DNA from: RBG-13-68-16 sp050018455
GTDB taxonomy: Bacteria > Acidobacteriota > Thermoanaerobaculia > Thermoanaerobaculales > Thermoanaerobaculaceae
Assembly: GCA_050018455.1 (NCBI GenBank)
Contig: JBEKAA010000030.1
Coordinates: 1 to 59,367, forward strand
DNA length: 59,367 bases
Direction of reading: 5' to 3'
In this document: piece by piece, positions 17,630 through 25,764 of the stretch
How positions within the stretch are numbered: the stretch's first letter is position 1
How the letters are laid out: every line of letters starts with the position of its first letter
The notes under the pieces: generated by a model
Told to the model about the DNA's origin: nothing
Databases searched by the model: none
What the model saw: the letters and a program-made list of their open reading frames with translations, nothing else
Translations under genes and position numbers: made by a program

Positions 17630-19233
17630 ACCGCCTCCACTACGGTGACAACCTCGACATCATGCAGCAGATGCGCGGGAAGTCCGTCGACCTGATCTAC
17701 CTCGACCCTCCGTTCAACTCGAAGCAGAACTACAACCTCATGTACAAGACGCTCACCGGCAAGCCTGTCCCTGAGCAAGCCGAGGCCTTCTGCGACACGT
17801 GGGAGATGGACGCGGAGAAAGAGGAATTGGCGCGAACGATGCCTGTGCTGATGCGTGAGTACGGAGTCGAGGATTACTACGTCGAGTTTTGGAACCTGTG
17901 GATGAAGGCCCTTCGCTATACGCAGCCACATCTTCTCGCGTACCTCATCTACATGGTTCGTCGGCTCCTGCTCATGAAGGTGCTTCTCAAACAGACGGGG
18001 TCGCTCTATCTTCACTGCGACCCAACGGCAAGCCACTACATCAAGGTCATGATGGACGGGATATTCGGTCACACCAACTTTCGGAGCGAGATTATCTGGA
18101 AGCGCACCAGCGCCCACAGCAGCGCGAGACGATACGGCCCCGTGCACGACGTACTTCTCTTCTACACGCGGGGAGACAAGTACACCTGGAATCGGCTCTA
18201 TGAACCGTACGAGGAGAAGTACGTCACCGAGTTCTACACGCACGTCAGTGAGGGAGGGCGTCAGTGGCGCCGCTCCGATCTAACGGGGGCTGGAATCCGA
18301 CACGGAGAAACCGGCGAAGTGTGGCGCGGCATTGACGTAACGGCAAAAGGCCGCCATTGGGCCTATCCACCATCCGTCCTTGACGAAATGGACGCACAGG
18401 GGAAGATTCACTGGCCTGCCAAGAAGAGCGGCATGCCAATGTTGAAGCGGTTCCTCGATGAACAAGCCGGCGTGCCCTTGCAAGACGTGTGGACCGACAT
18501 CGCGCCGATGCACAACCTGTCGAGGGAACGGCTCGGGTACCCAACCCAGAAACCGATTGAATTGTTGAAGCGAATCATCGAGACGTCAAGCGACCCTGGC
18601 GATGTGATTTTCGATCCCTTCTGCGGCTGTGGCACCACCATCTATGCCGCACACGAGACGGGCCGCGAATGGGTCGGCTGTGATATTGCGATCCTCGCCA
18701 TTCGACTCGTGAAGCAGATTCTTCAGGAACGGTACCGACTCGCCGAGGGGACGCACTTTTCGGTAGACGGCATACCGGCCAGCGTTGAGGAGGCAGAAGA
18801 CCTTTTCAAACGTGACCCATTTCAATTCCAGCATTGGATCGTGGAACGAGTTGGGGGTTTCCCAACCAAGAAGAAATCAGGGGATCATGGTATTGACGGT
18901 CGTTTGTACTTCGAGGCCCGCCCGTCTCTCCGTTCCATGGTTCTCTCTGTAAAGGGCGGACTCGTACGCCCAACCGATATTCGTGACCTCCGGGGTGTGC
19001 TCGAGAGGGAATCCGACGTTGAACTGGCGGGCTTCATTTCACTGCGCGACCCCACAAAGGCAATGCGCCATGAGGCCGCTACAGCAGGCATGTACGAGTA
19101 TAGCGGCGTCAGTTACCCAAGGATTCAATTTTTGACAGTGCGCGAGATTGTCGAGGAGAAACGTGAGTTCCTGTCGCCTACTAAGGTCGGATCGAGGATC
19201 GCAACCGGCCAAGTACTACTTCCGCTCTCATAA
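17626..19233 (+). CDS. DNA methyltransferase with C-terminal nuclease-like domain (transposon passenger)
   Basis: 535 residues from the GTG overlapping the transposase stop. Residues about 1-390 are an N4-cytosine/N6-adenine methyltransferase: motif IV LIYLDPPFNSKQNY comes before motif I DPFCGCGTTIYAA, with a PTQKPIELLKRII motif, the beta-class order. Residues about 420-535 form a second domain with HWIVERVGGFPTKKKSGDHGIDG and MVLSVKGG, the D...(x)K spacing of a PD-(D/E)XK endonuclease fold (Mrr-like). If active it would be a one-protein restriction-modification enzyme. It lies inside the transposon, and codon use is less GC-biased than the host's. Confidence 0.88.
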   Translation: MNRLHYGDNLDIMQQMRGKSVDLIYLDPPFNSKQNYNLMYKTLTGKPVPEQAEAFCDTWEMDAEKEELARTMPVLMREYGVEDYYVEFWNLWMKALRYTQPHLLAYLIYMVRRLLLMKVLLKQTGSLYLHCDPTASHYIKVMMDGIFGHTNFRSEIIWKRTSAHSSARRYGPVHDVLLFYTRGDKYTWNRLYEPYEEKYVTEFYTHVSEGGRQWRRSDLTGAGIRHGETGEVWRGIDVTAKGRHWAYPPSVLDEMDAQGKIHWPAKKSGMPMLKRFLDEQAGVPLQDVWTDIAPMHNLSRERLGYPTQKPIELLKRIIETSSDPGDVIFDPFCGCGTTIYAAHETGREWVGCDIAILAIRLVKQILQERYRLAEGTHFSVDGIPASVEEAEDLFKRDPFQFQHWIVERVGGFPTKKKSGDHGIDGRLYFEARPSLRSMVLSVKGGLVRPTDIRDLRGVLERESDVELAGFISLRDPTKAMRHEAATAGMYEYSGVSYPRIQFLTVREIVEEKREFLSPTKVGSRIATGQVLLPLS

Positions 19234-19252
19234 CAACACGATGGAGGGCCCA

Positions 19253-19537
19253 ATGCCAAAGTACAAGATAGCTCACGTTAAGGAACAGGGCGTCGATCTC
19301 ATCATTGTCTTTGTGGAACCCCGCTACGGGAGCCTAATTGAAGCTGATCAAACGGCATTCATGGCCGACGTCCAAATGCAGGCCCATGCTGCGGGCCTTG
19401 CAGGAACCGTCGTGCCTGTGTGGGATTTAGGCGGTGGGCGAATGGGTTTCCGTGCCCCCAGGGGCCTCCACCCCTTCTTCGAAAGCATCTCCCTTGACTT
19501 CGTTCTTGCCAACGTCAACCGAGAGCTTTCCTGGTAG
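19253..19537 (+). CDS. Small protein of unknown function in the transposon
   Basis: 94 residues, starting MPKYKIAHVKEQGVDLIIVFVEPRYG. The start is chosen because GGAGG lies 6 nt upstream of the ATG at 19253; an earlier ATG at 19241 contains that RBS. It has a mixed alpha/beta pattern and ends FVLANVNRELSW. No family recognised. It is the third plus-strand gene of the transposon, 19 bp after the methyltransferase, so it is likely co-transcribed with it. A role as accessory or regulator of the methyltransferase or transposase is only a guess from position. Confidence 0.7.
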   Translation: MPKYKIAHVKEQGVDLIIVFVEPRYGSLIEADQTAFMADVQMQAHAAGLAGTVVPVWDLGGGRMGFRAPRGLHPFFESISLDFVLANVNRELSW

Positions 19538-19636
19538 ATCGGCGAACCAGCGGGAGTTTTCCTTCATGATCACTCGCATCTCATCGGTGACGAGGCTGGT
19601 TTGTCCAACTCCGTTAGCGTACTCAGTGTCTTTCAT
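19427..19636 (-). CDS. Possible small antisense gene at the right transposon end
   Basis: 69 residues starting MKDTEYANGVGQTSLVTDEMR. The only reason to list it is its excellent translation signal: AAAGGAGTT lies 4-5 nt before the ATG at 19636, just inside the right terminal repeat and pointing inward. It overlaps the 3' end of the 94-residue gene by 111 bp on the opposite strand, and its C-terminal third (EAPGGTETHSPTA) looks like shadow sequence. It may be real or chance. Confidence 0.3.
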   Translation of the reverse strand: MKDTEYANGVGQTSLVTDEMRVIMKENSRWFADLPGKLSVDVGKNEVKGDAFEEGVEAPGGTETHSPTA

Positions 19637-19751
19637 ACCCAACTCCTTTAGGTACTAGTCCACAAGCGTACAAGTCCGAAAGGGAAAAGGTCAAACGGAA
19701 TACGAAACCGTGCCACGACCCTATGCTTGCCGCTTCTTTTCTTTCCTTTGA

Positions 19752-19766
19752 CCTTTCACCTCTTCC
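19752..19766. repeat. Right arm of the split palindromic repeat (family A)
   Basis: CCTTTCACCTCTTCC pairs exactly with 16642-16656 across the transposon. TCTTTCCTTTGACC just before it pairs with the GGTCAAAC block at 19691-19698. The empty-site palindrome would lie between the convergent PAP2 and transglutaminase genes. Confidence 0.7.
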
Positions 19767-19806
19767 GTTTGGCCTTCCGTAGCCATCGTCTCGCCTGTGG
19801 GGCGGC

Positions 19807-21780
19807 TCAGTGCGCATTCATCGCCCGCTCCACCGCGCGAATGGCGGGGCGCAACCGGCTCCGCGCGGGCGACGGCGCGCCGGCGTAGCGGCAGCGCTCG
19901 TGCTCGCCGACGAGCCAGGCGAGAGGCTCGGCTGCGGCCGGGAACATCGCGGACGCGAGCCGAGCGAACTCCCGAGCTGTCGTGCCCGGGACAACCGGCG
20001 CGCCCCGCCGGGCCGCGCCCGCCACCACTCTCTGCAGCGCCCGGGTGATGCGCGGGGCGCCCTTCGCGATCTCGATCGGCCCGGGCTGCCTGTTGCGGCG
20101 CAGACGGAGCAGCAGAACCAGGGCCACCAGCAGGACGGCGGCGGGGATCGCCCGCGCCAGGACGGGAAGGGAGCGCGCCGCGGCCTCGGCCGCGCCCTGC
20201 AGCATGCTCACCTGGTCGGACAGCGAGAACGTCAGCACCCAGCGGTCCCACCCCGTCTCGAGCCGGTCCCACGCCGCGCGCAATGACTGCGCCTCCCCCG
20301 CATCCAGGATGCCGGGCCGCCCCTCCGGGGGCGTGGGGTCGAAGACCCGCCACTGGTTCTGCACGTACGCGACCACCCAGGCGTGGGCGTGGCTGTCGCG
20401 GACGTTGTAGCCGCCCTCTCCATCCGGCTCGCCACCGGCGTACCCCGCTTGCAGGCGGGCCGGTATCCCGATCGTGCGCAGCAGCAGGACCATGCTCGAA
20501 GCGAAGAACTCGCAGTGCCCCTCGCGCGACCTGAAGAGGAACCACTCCACCGGGTCCTCGCGCACCGGCGCGTTGCTCCGCAGGGCGTACTGGAAGTTCT
20601 GCTGCAGGTACTGCTCGATAGCGAGCGCGGCTGCGAGCCGGTTGGTCGTGCCGCCGGTGGCGCGCTGCGCCAGTTCCCGTAGACGATCGGCGGCCGGCGG
20701 CAGCTCGAGGTCGGCGTCGTCAGGGGGCGGCTGCTCGACCCGCGTGGGGTCGAAGTCCACGGCGTACGAGATCGGGAGGTCGGTCCCGCGCGGGAAACGG
20801 AGGGATCCCGAAGGTTCGCGCGACACTGCGACGGGGCCGCGCATCTCGATCGTTGCCGCCCCGACCTGGCTGAAGAGGTTCCCACCCTCGCGCTCGAGCA
20901 CGAACTCGGCGCGCTTCATGGCCGCCGGCGACACCACCGTCGCGAGCACGGCCGGCCGACCTTCCCGGCTCGTCAGGCGCTCGGCCTTGAGCCTCCCCTC
21001 GACCCAGCTGCCGGCGCGGTAGTGCTTCATCGTGGCGCCCACGAGACGGAGCCAGTCGGGGCTCACGTGGCCCGGCTCGACGCCGGGGAAGCTCACCCTC
21101 AACACCAGGCGCCGGGAGAGCTTGACGTCCCCGATCCCGTGCAGTGCCACCGCCTCGCGGAAGCCGCTCACCGCGCGCCCGCCGAACGGTGCGGCCGCAA
21201 ACGGTGAACGCAGGCGCGGCAGAAGCGCGAAAATGGGCGCCGCAACCAGCACCGCCATCACCGCCGTTCCGACCACCAGCCGAAGCGGCGGCCAGGCGAC
21301 CGTTCGACCGCGGCTCGTTCCGCCCTCCGACAGCTCCACCCCTGTGAGCCGGCCCACCGCCACCAGCACGAGGACAAGCAGGCCGATCAGGTAGGGAGCA
21401 AGCGTGGGGTGCGTCGAGGAAGCGACGCCCGCGACCCCGACGAGGGAGATCATGCCGCCGGTCAGCTTTGCCCGTCCCCGCTGCCCGCACCCGGGCAGCC
21501 GCACGGCCGCTACCAGGACGGCGAGCTGTGCCACCGGGCGCAGGAGTCCGAACCGCACGCCCCCGGCCGCCACGACGGCCGCCAGGATCGCGGGGGCGAG
21601 GAGGTTCTCGAGCCACACCGGAAACGGCGAGAGAGGCTTGGTTGCGGTCAGCGTCCAGAGAGCGACGGCGAGGTACGGCACGAGGAACGGCACGCTCACG
21701 ACGCCCGTCAGCGGCAGCGGGACCGAAACCGCCAGCGCGAACGCCGCGAGCCACCGCTGGCGTTCCAGGATGGGGTTCAC
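19807..21780 (-). CDS. TgpA-type membrane transglutaminase
   Basis: 657 residues. Five to six membrane helices fill residues 1-200, then an extracytoplasmic region. The transglutaminase core has its triad in GHCEFFASSMVLLL (Cys), VRDSHAHAWVVAYV (His) and WRVFDPTPP (Asp). A last membrane helix at about 545-565 (AIPAAVLLVALVLLLRLRR) precedes a cytoplasmic C-terminal DUF4129-like region. TgpA proteins occur with DUF58 and MoxR genes; this one overlaps the DUF58 gene in an ATGA junction. The biochemical role of the system is poorly known; proteolytic or crosslinking roles in the envelope have been proposed. Confidence 0.9.
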   Translation of the reverse strand: MNPILERQRWLAAFALAVSVPLPLTGVVSVPFLVPYLAVALWTLTATKPLSPFPVWLENLLAPAILAAVVAAGGVRFGLLRPVAQLAVLVAAVRLPGCGQRGRAKLTGGMISLVGVAGVASSTHPTLAPYLIGLLVLVLVAVGRLTGVELSEGGTSRGRTVAWPPLRLVVGTAVMAVLVAAPIFALLPRLRSPFAAAPFGGRAVSGFREAVALHGIGDVKLSRRLVLRVSFPGVEPGHVSPDWLRLVGATMKHYRAGSWVEGRLKAERLTSREGRPAVLATVVSPAAMKRAEFVLEREGGNLFSQVGAATIEMRGPVAVSREPSGSLRFPRGTDLPISYAVDFDPTRVEQPPPDDADLELPPAADRLRELAQRATGGTTNRLAAALAIEQYLQQNFQYALRSNAPVREDPVEWFLFRSREGHCEFFASSMVLLLRTIGIPARLQAGYAGGEPDGEGGYNVRDSHAHAWVVAYVQNQWRVFDPTPPEGRPGILDAGEAQSLRAAWDRLETGWDRWVLTFSLSDQVSMLQGAAEAAARSLPVLARAIPAAVLLVALVLLLRLRRNRQPGPIEIAKGAPRITRALQRVVAGAARRGAPVVPGTTAREFARLASAMFPAAAEPLAWLVGEHERCRYAGAPSPARSRLRPAIRAVERAMNAH

Positions 21781-22892
21781 CCCGCCTCCGCCAGCCGGTA
21801 GACCGGCCCGCCCGCCAGAAGCGGCGGAAGAGGGTCCTCACCGGGTCCGACCGCCTGCACGAGAGCGAGCCGCTCGAGGAGCTTGCGCGCGTGGAGAGTG
21901 CCTGCGCCGGGCTGGGTCACCGACCCGCCGATGATCAGTCCCACCGGCTCGCCGCGGCGGAGTTGCTCCAGCGCCGACGAGGCCACTTCGCTCACGAGGT
22001 CCTCGAAGCGGTCGAGCAGCTCGGCGTCATCGCGGCGCGGAAGCTGCCGATCGAGCGCGAGGAACGACGACGGGACCGATCGCTCGCGCCGCTCCATCAC
22101 GATGAAGCGCTGCTGCCGGGCGGTCTGCTTCCAGTGGATGTCACGACGGTCGTCGCCCGGACGGAACTCGCGAAGCTGCTCGACCTCGCCGCCGCGCCGG
22201 CTGCGGCCGGGCTCCGAGGCCTCCTGGCGCCGGTCGAGGCCGGTGCGCCGGACCATCCCCACGTGCACTCGCCTCGGATAGACCAGCAGATCGCCGTCCT
22301 GCGGCCAGCGAACCGACTTGACGAAGAACCCGAGGGGCAGCCTCACCTCAACCTGCACGGAGGGGAGGCGGTACAGCCCGCGGCGGGCGAAGACGGTCGG
22401 GAGCGCGACAACCGTCTTGCCTCCCACCGGCACGCGCGCCGCAACGGCCCGGCCCGGCATGCCCACCAGGCGGCACACGATGAACCCCGCGGGCACCCAA
22501 CCGGAGCCGTTCGAGAGCGTGAGCTGCAGCGGGACCACGGCGCCCGCGAACACCTCCCGCGGCACCGACACCCCCACCCGCAATCGGCTCAAGGTGTGCC
22601 GCGAAAACGCACCGGACGCCACGAACGAACCCAGGGTGAGCGCGAGGAGAAGGTAGAGCGCGTTGTTGCCCGTGTTGAGCGCCGCGACCCCAACCAGGGG
22701 CACGACCGCCATGAACACCCAAAACGCCGCGGTGGGCCGGAGGCTGAACCCGGGAAACCTCGCGGAGAAGCTCTTCGGGGTAACGCTCTCGCCGTTACTC
22801 GCCTCTGCCCGGTGCCCGGTGCCCGGACCACGATCCTCACGGCGCCGCGGCTGCACGCGTTGCTCGGGAGCGGTGCCTGTCGTGTCTCTCAA
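21777..22892 (-). CDS. DUF58 family protein
   Basis: 371 residues from the furthest start (TTG at 22892). A GTG at 22856 is an alternative, and the first 36 residues have repeat-like composition (RRREDRGPGTGHRAE), so a shorter protein is likely. Two membrane helices lie at about 55-95. The DUF58 signature LREFRPGDDRRDIHWK is at about 240-255, followed by a vWA-like fold. DUF58 proteins pair with MoxR AAA ATPases, as here (upstream neighbour), and with TgpA (downstream, overlapping). Confidence 0.88.
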   Translation of the reverse strand: MRDTTGTAPEQRVQPRRREDRGPGTGHRAEASNGESVTPKSFSARFPGFSLRPTAAFWVFMAVVPLVGVAALNTGNNALYLLLALTLGSFVASGAFSRHTLSRLRVGVSVPREVFAGAVVPLQLTLSNGSGWVPAGFIVCRLVGMPGRAVAARVPVGGKTVVALPTVFARRGLYRLPSVQVEVRLPLGFFVKSVRWPQDGDLLVYPRRVHVGMVRRTGLDRRQEASEPGRSRRGGEVEQLREFRPGDDRRDIHWKQTARQQRFIVMERRERSVPSSFLALDRQLPRRDDAELLDRFEDLVSEVASSALEQLRRGEPVGLIIGGSVTQPGAGTLHARKLLERLALVQAVGPGEDPLPPLLAGGPVYRLAEAG

Positions 22893-22966
22893 CTCTTCAC
22901 TCTCGACTTTTCACTCTGAACTGTCTCCGGCTCCTCTGCCTGCAACTTCGGACCCCGGACCCAGGT

Positions 22967-23920
22967 TCATAGCGGTACCGGCGTCTCGTCCACGATCTCC
23001 CGAATGATGGCGCGCTCGGCCTCGCTGCGACTCCACCCCTCCGTCGCCTCGCCGCCGGTCAGCACGACGCGGTGCGCCATCGCGGGTACGGCGAGACGCT
23101 GCACGTCGTCGGGGATGACGTAGTCCCGGCTCTCGACCATCGCGAGCGCCTGGCAGGCCCGGTGCAGGGCGAGCGCTCCGCGGGTGGACACGCCGAGCGC
23201 CAGGGAGGGGTGTCGGCGCGTGCGGTTCACGAGCTCGAGGATGTAGGACAGGAGCGGTGAGGCCACGCGCACCTGGCGCACGCGGGCCTGGAGCTGGACC
23301 AGCTCCGCCCCCTCGAGGACCGGCTGCACGGCTTCCAGCTCCGCCTCCACGCCGCCCGAACGCAGCAGCTCCAGCTCCTCGTCGTGAGCCGGATACCCGA
23401 GCGAGATCCGCAGCAGAAAACGGTCGAGTTGAGACTCGGGGAGCGGGTAGGTGCCGAGGTACTCGACCGGGTTCTGCGTCGCGATCACCAGGAACGGCTC
23501 GCGCAGGCGGTAGCGGGTCTTGTCCACCGTCACCGTCCGCTCGTTCATCGCCTCCAGCAGGGCCGCCTGTGTCTTCGGGGTCGCCCGATTGATCTCGTCG
23601 GCGAGCAGGACGTTGGTGAACACCGGGCCCGGCAAGAATTCGAACTCACCCCGCTCGGTCCGCCAGATGGACACGCCGATCACGTCGGAGGGCAGCGTAT
23701 CCGAGGTGAACTGAATGCGGGAGAAGACAAGGTTGAGCGATCGCGACAGAGCCTGGGCCAGCGTGGTCTTGCCGACGCCCGGAATGTCCTCGATGAGTAC
23801 GTGGCCGCGCGCCAGGAGAGCCGCGATGATCCAGTCGATGGCCTCGTCTTTGCCACGGATTACCCGCGCGACCGAGCGCTTGAGCCCGTCCAGCCTGTTC
23901 ACAACGTCCACGATCTGCAC
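22967..23920 (-). CDS. MoxR-family AAA+ ATPase
   Basis: 317 residues. Walker A is IEDIPGVGKTTLAQ (about 43-56) and Walker B is NVLLADEINRATPKTQAALLEAMNE. Sensor 1 is FLVIATQNPVEYLGTYPLPESQLDRF, the family hallmark. The C-terminal lid carries STRGALALHRACQALA. MoxR ATPases act as chaperones for vWA/DUF58 partners; the DUF58 and transglutaminase genes follow on the same strand. Normal length. The start ATG at 23920 is consistent with the family N-terminus. Confidence 0.95.
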   Translation of the reverse strand: MQIVDVVNRLDGLKRSVARVIRGKDEAIDWIIAALLARGHVLIEDIPGVGKTTLAQALSRSLNLVFSRIQFTSDTLPSDVIGVSIWRTERGEFEFLPGPVFTNVLLADEINRATPKTQAALLEAMNERTVTVDKTRYRLREPFLVIATQNPVEYLGTYPLPESQLDRFLLRISLGYPAHDEELELLRSGGVEAELEAVQPVLEGAELVQLQARVRQVRVASPLLSYILELVNRTRRHPSLALGVSTRGALALHRACQALAMVESRDYVIPDDVQRLAVPAMAHRVVLTGGEATEGWSRSEAERAIIREIVDETPVPL

Positions 23921-23988
23921 GCCTCACCTCACCCCAGCAAGGTCTACGGGCGGCGGCGCATTCCGTTGACGCCTGCCGTGCCTAAGAG

Positions 23989-24405
23989 CTAACCCCCGAG
24001 CCGGCCGGCCGCAACCGGGTCGAGCGGCGCAACGAGCGCCCGTTTGGCCGCGACCGCCGCGCCGGCCAGCTCGCCGACCCGCGCGAAATCTCCCGCCGCC
24101 ACCACGAGGTCCACCCCCAACATGAACGCCCGCAGCCCGTCACCCGTGGCCGGCCCCGCGCCGATCAGCACCGCGACGCACGAGCGCCGGAGTCCAGAGG
24201 GCATCGCTGCCAGCACCGCCGCGCGCGCCGGGTCCACGTCTCCTTCGGCCGCACCCATCACCACGACCGTCGCACCGAGTTCGACCTGGGGGCGGATCTC
24301 CGCCGCACCACCGACCGCCACGGCCTCGAAACCGGCGGCGGACAGCGACCCCAGCGCCGCCTCCACCTGAAGGTGTCCGTCCGCCACGACCACCGCCCGC
24401 CTCAT
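23989..24405 (-). CDS. Receiver-like protein without a clear phosphoacceptor
   Basis: 138 residues. It starts MRRAVVVADGHLQVEAALGSLSAAGFEAV, which looks like the first beta-alpha unit of a CheY-like receiver. At the position of the phosphorylated Asp the sequence is ATVVVMGAAEGD, with no aligned Asp, and the conserved Lys is not obvious. It starts in an ATGA overlap with the PilT-like gene, so the two are translated together. It may be a degenerate signalling domain or a Rossmann-like scaffold. Family assignment is tentative. Confidence 0.65.
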   Translation of the reverse strand: MRRAVVVADGHLQVEAALGSLSAAGFEAVAVGGAAEIRPQVELGATVVVMGAAEGDVDPARAAVLAAMPSGLRRSCVAVLIGAGPATGDGLRAFMLGVDLVVAAGDFARVGELAGAAVAAKRALVAPLDPVAAGRLGG

Positions 24406-25508
24406 GCCTGCGCCTCCCGCAGGTCCTGCAGGCGCAGCTCGAGCTGCCTCGGGAGCACGGAGCTCGCCATCGCCGTCTCGATCTCGATCTCCCCCGCCCG
24501 CACCCGACGCTCCAGCTCGCGGTCGAAGCTCACCAGCCCCTCCCGCTCGCCGTCCCGCAGGAGATCCGCCATTGCTGCAGAGCTCAGAGGACCGTCTGCG
24601 AGGTGAGCTGCGGCCGCCCGCGTGGAACGCCACACCTCGACCACCGGGCGTCGCCCGTCGCGGTGGGGAACGAGTTGCTGCGTGAACGACCACCTCAGGG
24701 CACGCGAGAGCCGAAAACGCACGTCGCCGCGCTCCTCCGCGGGGAAGAGCGACAGCAGCCGCGTCACCGCCGAGGCCGTGTCGAAACCGCGCAGCGTCGT
24801 CAGCAGGAGGTGGCCGGTCTCGGCGGCCTCCAGCACGAGCCGCGCCTGCTCGCACTCTCGCGGCTCGGTCACCAGCAACACGTGGGCCCCCTGTCGGAGG
24901 GCGCCCGAAAGGCCGGCGGCCAGCGTCGGAGTATCGGTTCCAATCTCCCGCTGGTTGATGGTCGCCCTGGAGTGTTGGTGGAGGAACTCGATGGGGTCCT
25001 CCACCGTCACCACGTGGCACGACCGGGTGGCGTTGATCTCTCCCACCATCGCCGCGAGCGAAGTGGTGCGGCCCGACCCGGCAGGGCCGTTGACGAGCAC
25101 GATGCCCTTGCGCTCCGCGCACGCCTCGCGCATGGCCTCGGGCAGCTTCAGGTCGGCAAGCTCCGGGACCCGCTCGGGGATCGTGCGCAGCGCGACCGCG
25201 AAGGTGCCGCGCTGACTGAACACCGCCACGCGGAAGCGATTCACCCCGGGGCTCGAACGGGCGAAGTGCGCGGCGCCCTCCTGGCGGACGCGGGTCGCCG
25301 CGGACGCCGGTGCCTGCGAAAGCAGGTGCACGACGATCGCTTCGGTCTGGAACGGCGTCAGGCGCTCGAGTCCGGGAACACGCAGCCGGACCAGCTCGCC
25401 CCCGATCTGTGCCTGAGGTGGAAGCCCAACGGCCAGGAGGAGATCACTGGCCTGCGGCGCCTCGGAGACGATCGTCGCGAGGAACCTCGTGAGGTCGAGG
25501 TTGAGCAC
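24402..25508 (-). CDS. PilT/PilU-like ATPase with degenerate nucleotide-binding motifs
   Basis: 368 residues with the general layout of type IV pilus retraction ATPases: an N-terminal PAS-like region (DLLLAVGLPPQAQIGGELVRL), an Asp-box region (VVTVEDPIEFLHQHSRATINQREIG) and a C-terminal region. The Walker A is GPAGSGRTTS, with Arg147 (CGC) where Lys is expected. The Walker B/GEMRD region reads VLLVTEPRECEQARLVLEAAETGHL, and the His box TTLHT is TTLRG. ATP hydrolysis is therefore doubtful. No other pilus genes are present. It may work as a regulatory pseudo-ATPase with the overlapping receiver-like protein. Confidence 0.82.
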   Translation of the reverse strand: MLNLDLTRFLATIVSEAPQASDLLLAVGLPPQAQIGGELVRLRVPGLERLTPFQTEAIVVHLLSQAPASAATRVRQEGAAHFARSSPGVNRFRVAVFSQRGTFAVALRTIPERVPELADLKLPEAMREACAERKGIVLVNGPAGSGRTTSLAAMVGEINATRSCHVVTVEDPIEFLHQHSRATINQREIGTDTPTLAAGLSGALRQGAHVLLVTEPRECEQARLVLEAAETGHLLLTTLRGFDTASAVTRLLSLFPAEERGDVRFRLSRALRWSFTQQLVPHRDGRRPVVEVWRSTRAAAAHLADGPLSSAAMADLLRDGEREGLVSFDRELERRVRAGEIEIETAMASSVLPRQLELRLQDLREAQA

Positions 25509-25600
25509 GACTCAAGTATAGCGTCGGGCTTGCCCGCCAGGCTCCGCGCGATGCCCACCGCGGCCCGTGGTTCGAGGTGACAAGCAGAAGGGCAATATGA

Positions 25601-25739
25601 GTTCGGAGGTCCGAAGAAGACCGGTGAAGGGTCAAAAGGAAAAAGTCAAACGGAACCCCAGAAACGATCAGGCGGGGGTTGTTCGTGTTCTTCGTCTTCC
25701 TTTTGACCTTTCCCCTTTTCCCCTTTCCCCTCTTCTGAA
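25601..25739. repeat. Palindromic intergenic repeat, family A
   Basis: Left part: GTTCGGAGGTCCGAAG, then GGTGAAGGGTCAAAAGG and AAAAAGTCAAACGGAA. Right part: TTCGTCTTCCTTTTGACC, then TTTCCCCTTTTCCCC and TCTTCTGAAC. The two parts form an imperfect inverted repeat of about 45-nt arms. It lies between the nitroreductase stop and the PilT-like gene start. Related copies are near 16642/19752, 31130 and 45081. Confidence 0.65.
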
Positions 25740-25764
25740 CGCGTGAAGCCGCGCGAGCGCGCCG

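Larger units (their letters stand above)
16660..19677. mobile_element. IS1595-type transposon with passenger methyltransferase-nuclease gene
   Basis: About 3.0 kb. The 21-bp terminal inverted repeats are at 16661-16681 (GGACTTGTACGCTTTTGGAC, then T) and 19657-19677, whose reverse complement differs at one base (GCTTGTGG instead of GCTTTTGG). GAAAGGGAA is present directly outside both ends (16651-16659 and 19678-19686), a 9-bp match that includes the 8-bp duplication expected for IS1595. The content is a transposase, a methyltransferase fused to a nuclease-like domain, a 94-residue protein and possibly an antisense small gene. Base composition is visibly less GC-rich than its surroundings, showing transfer. 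It appears intact and possibly active. Confidence 0.88.
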
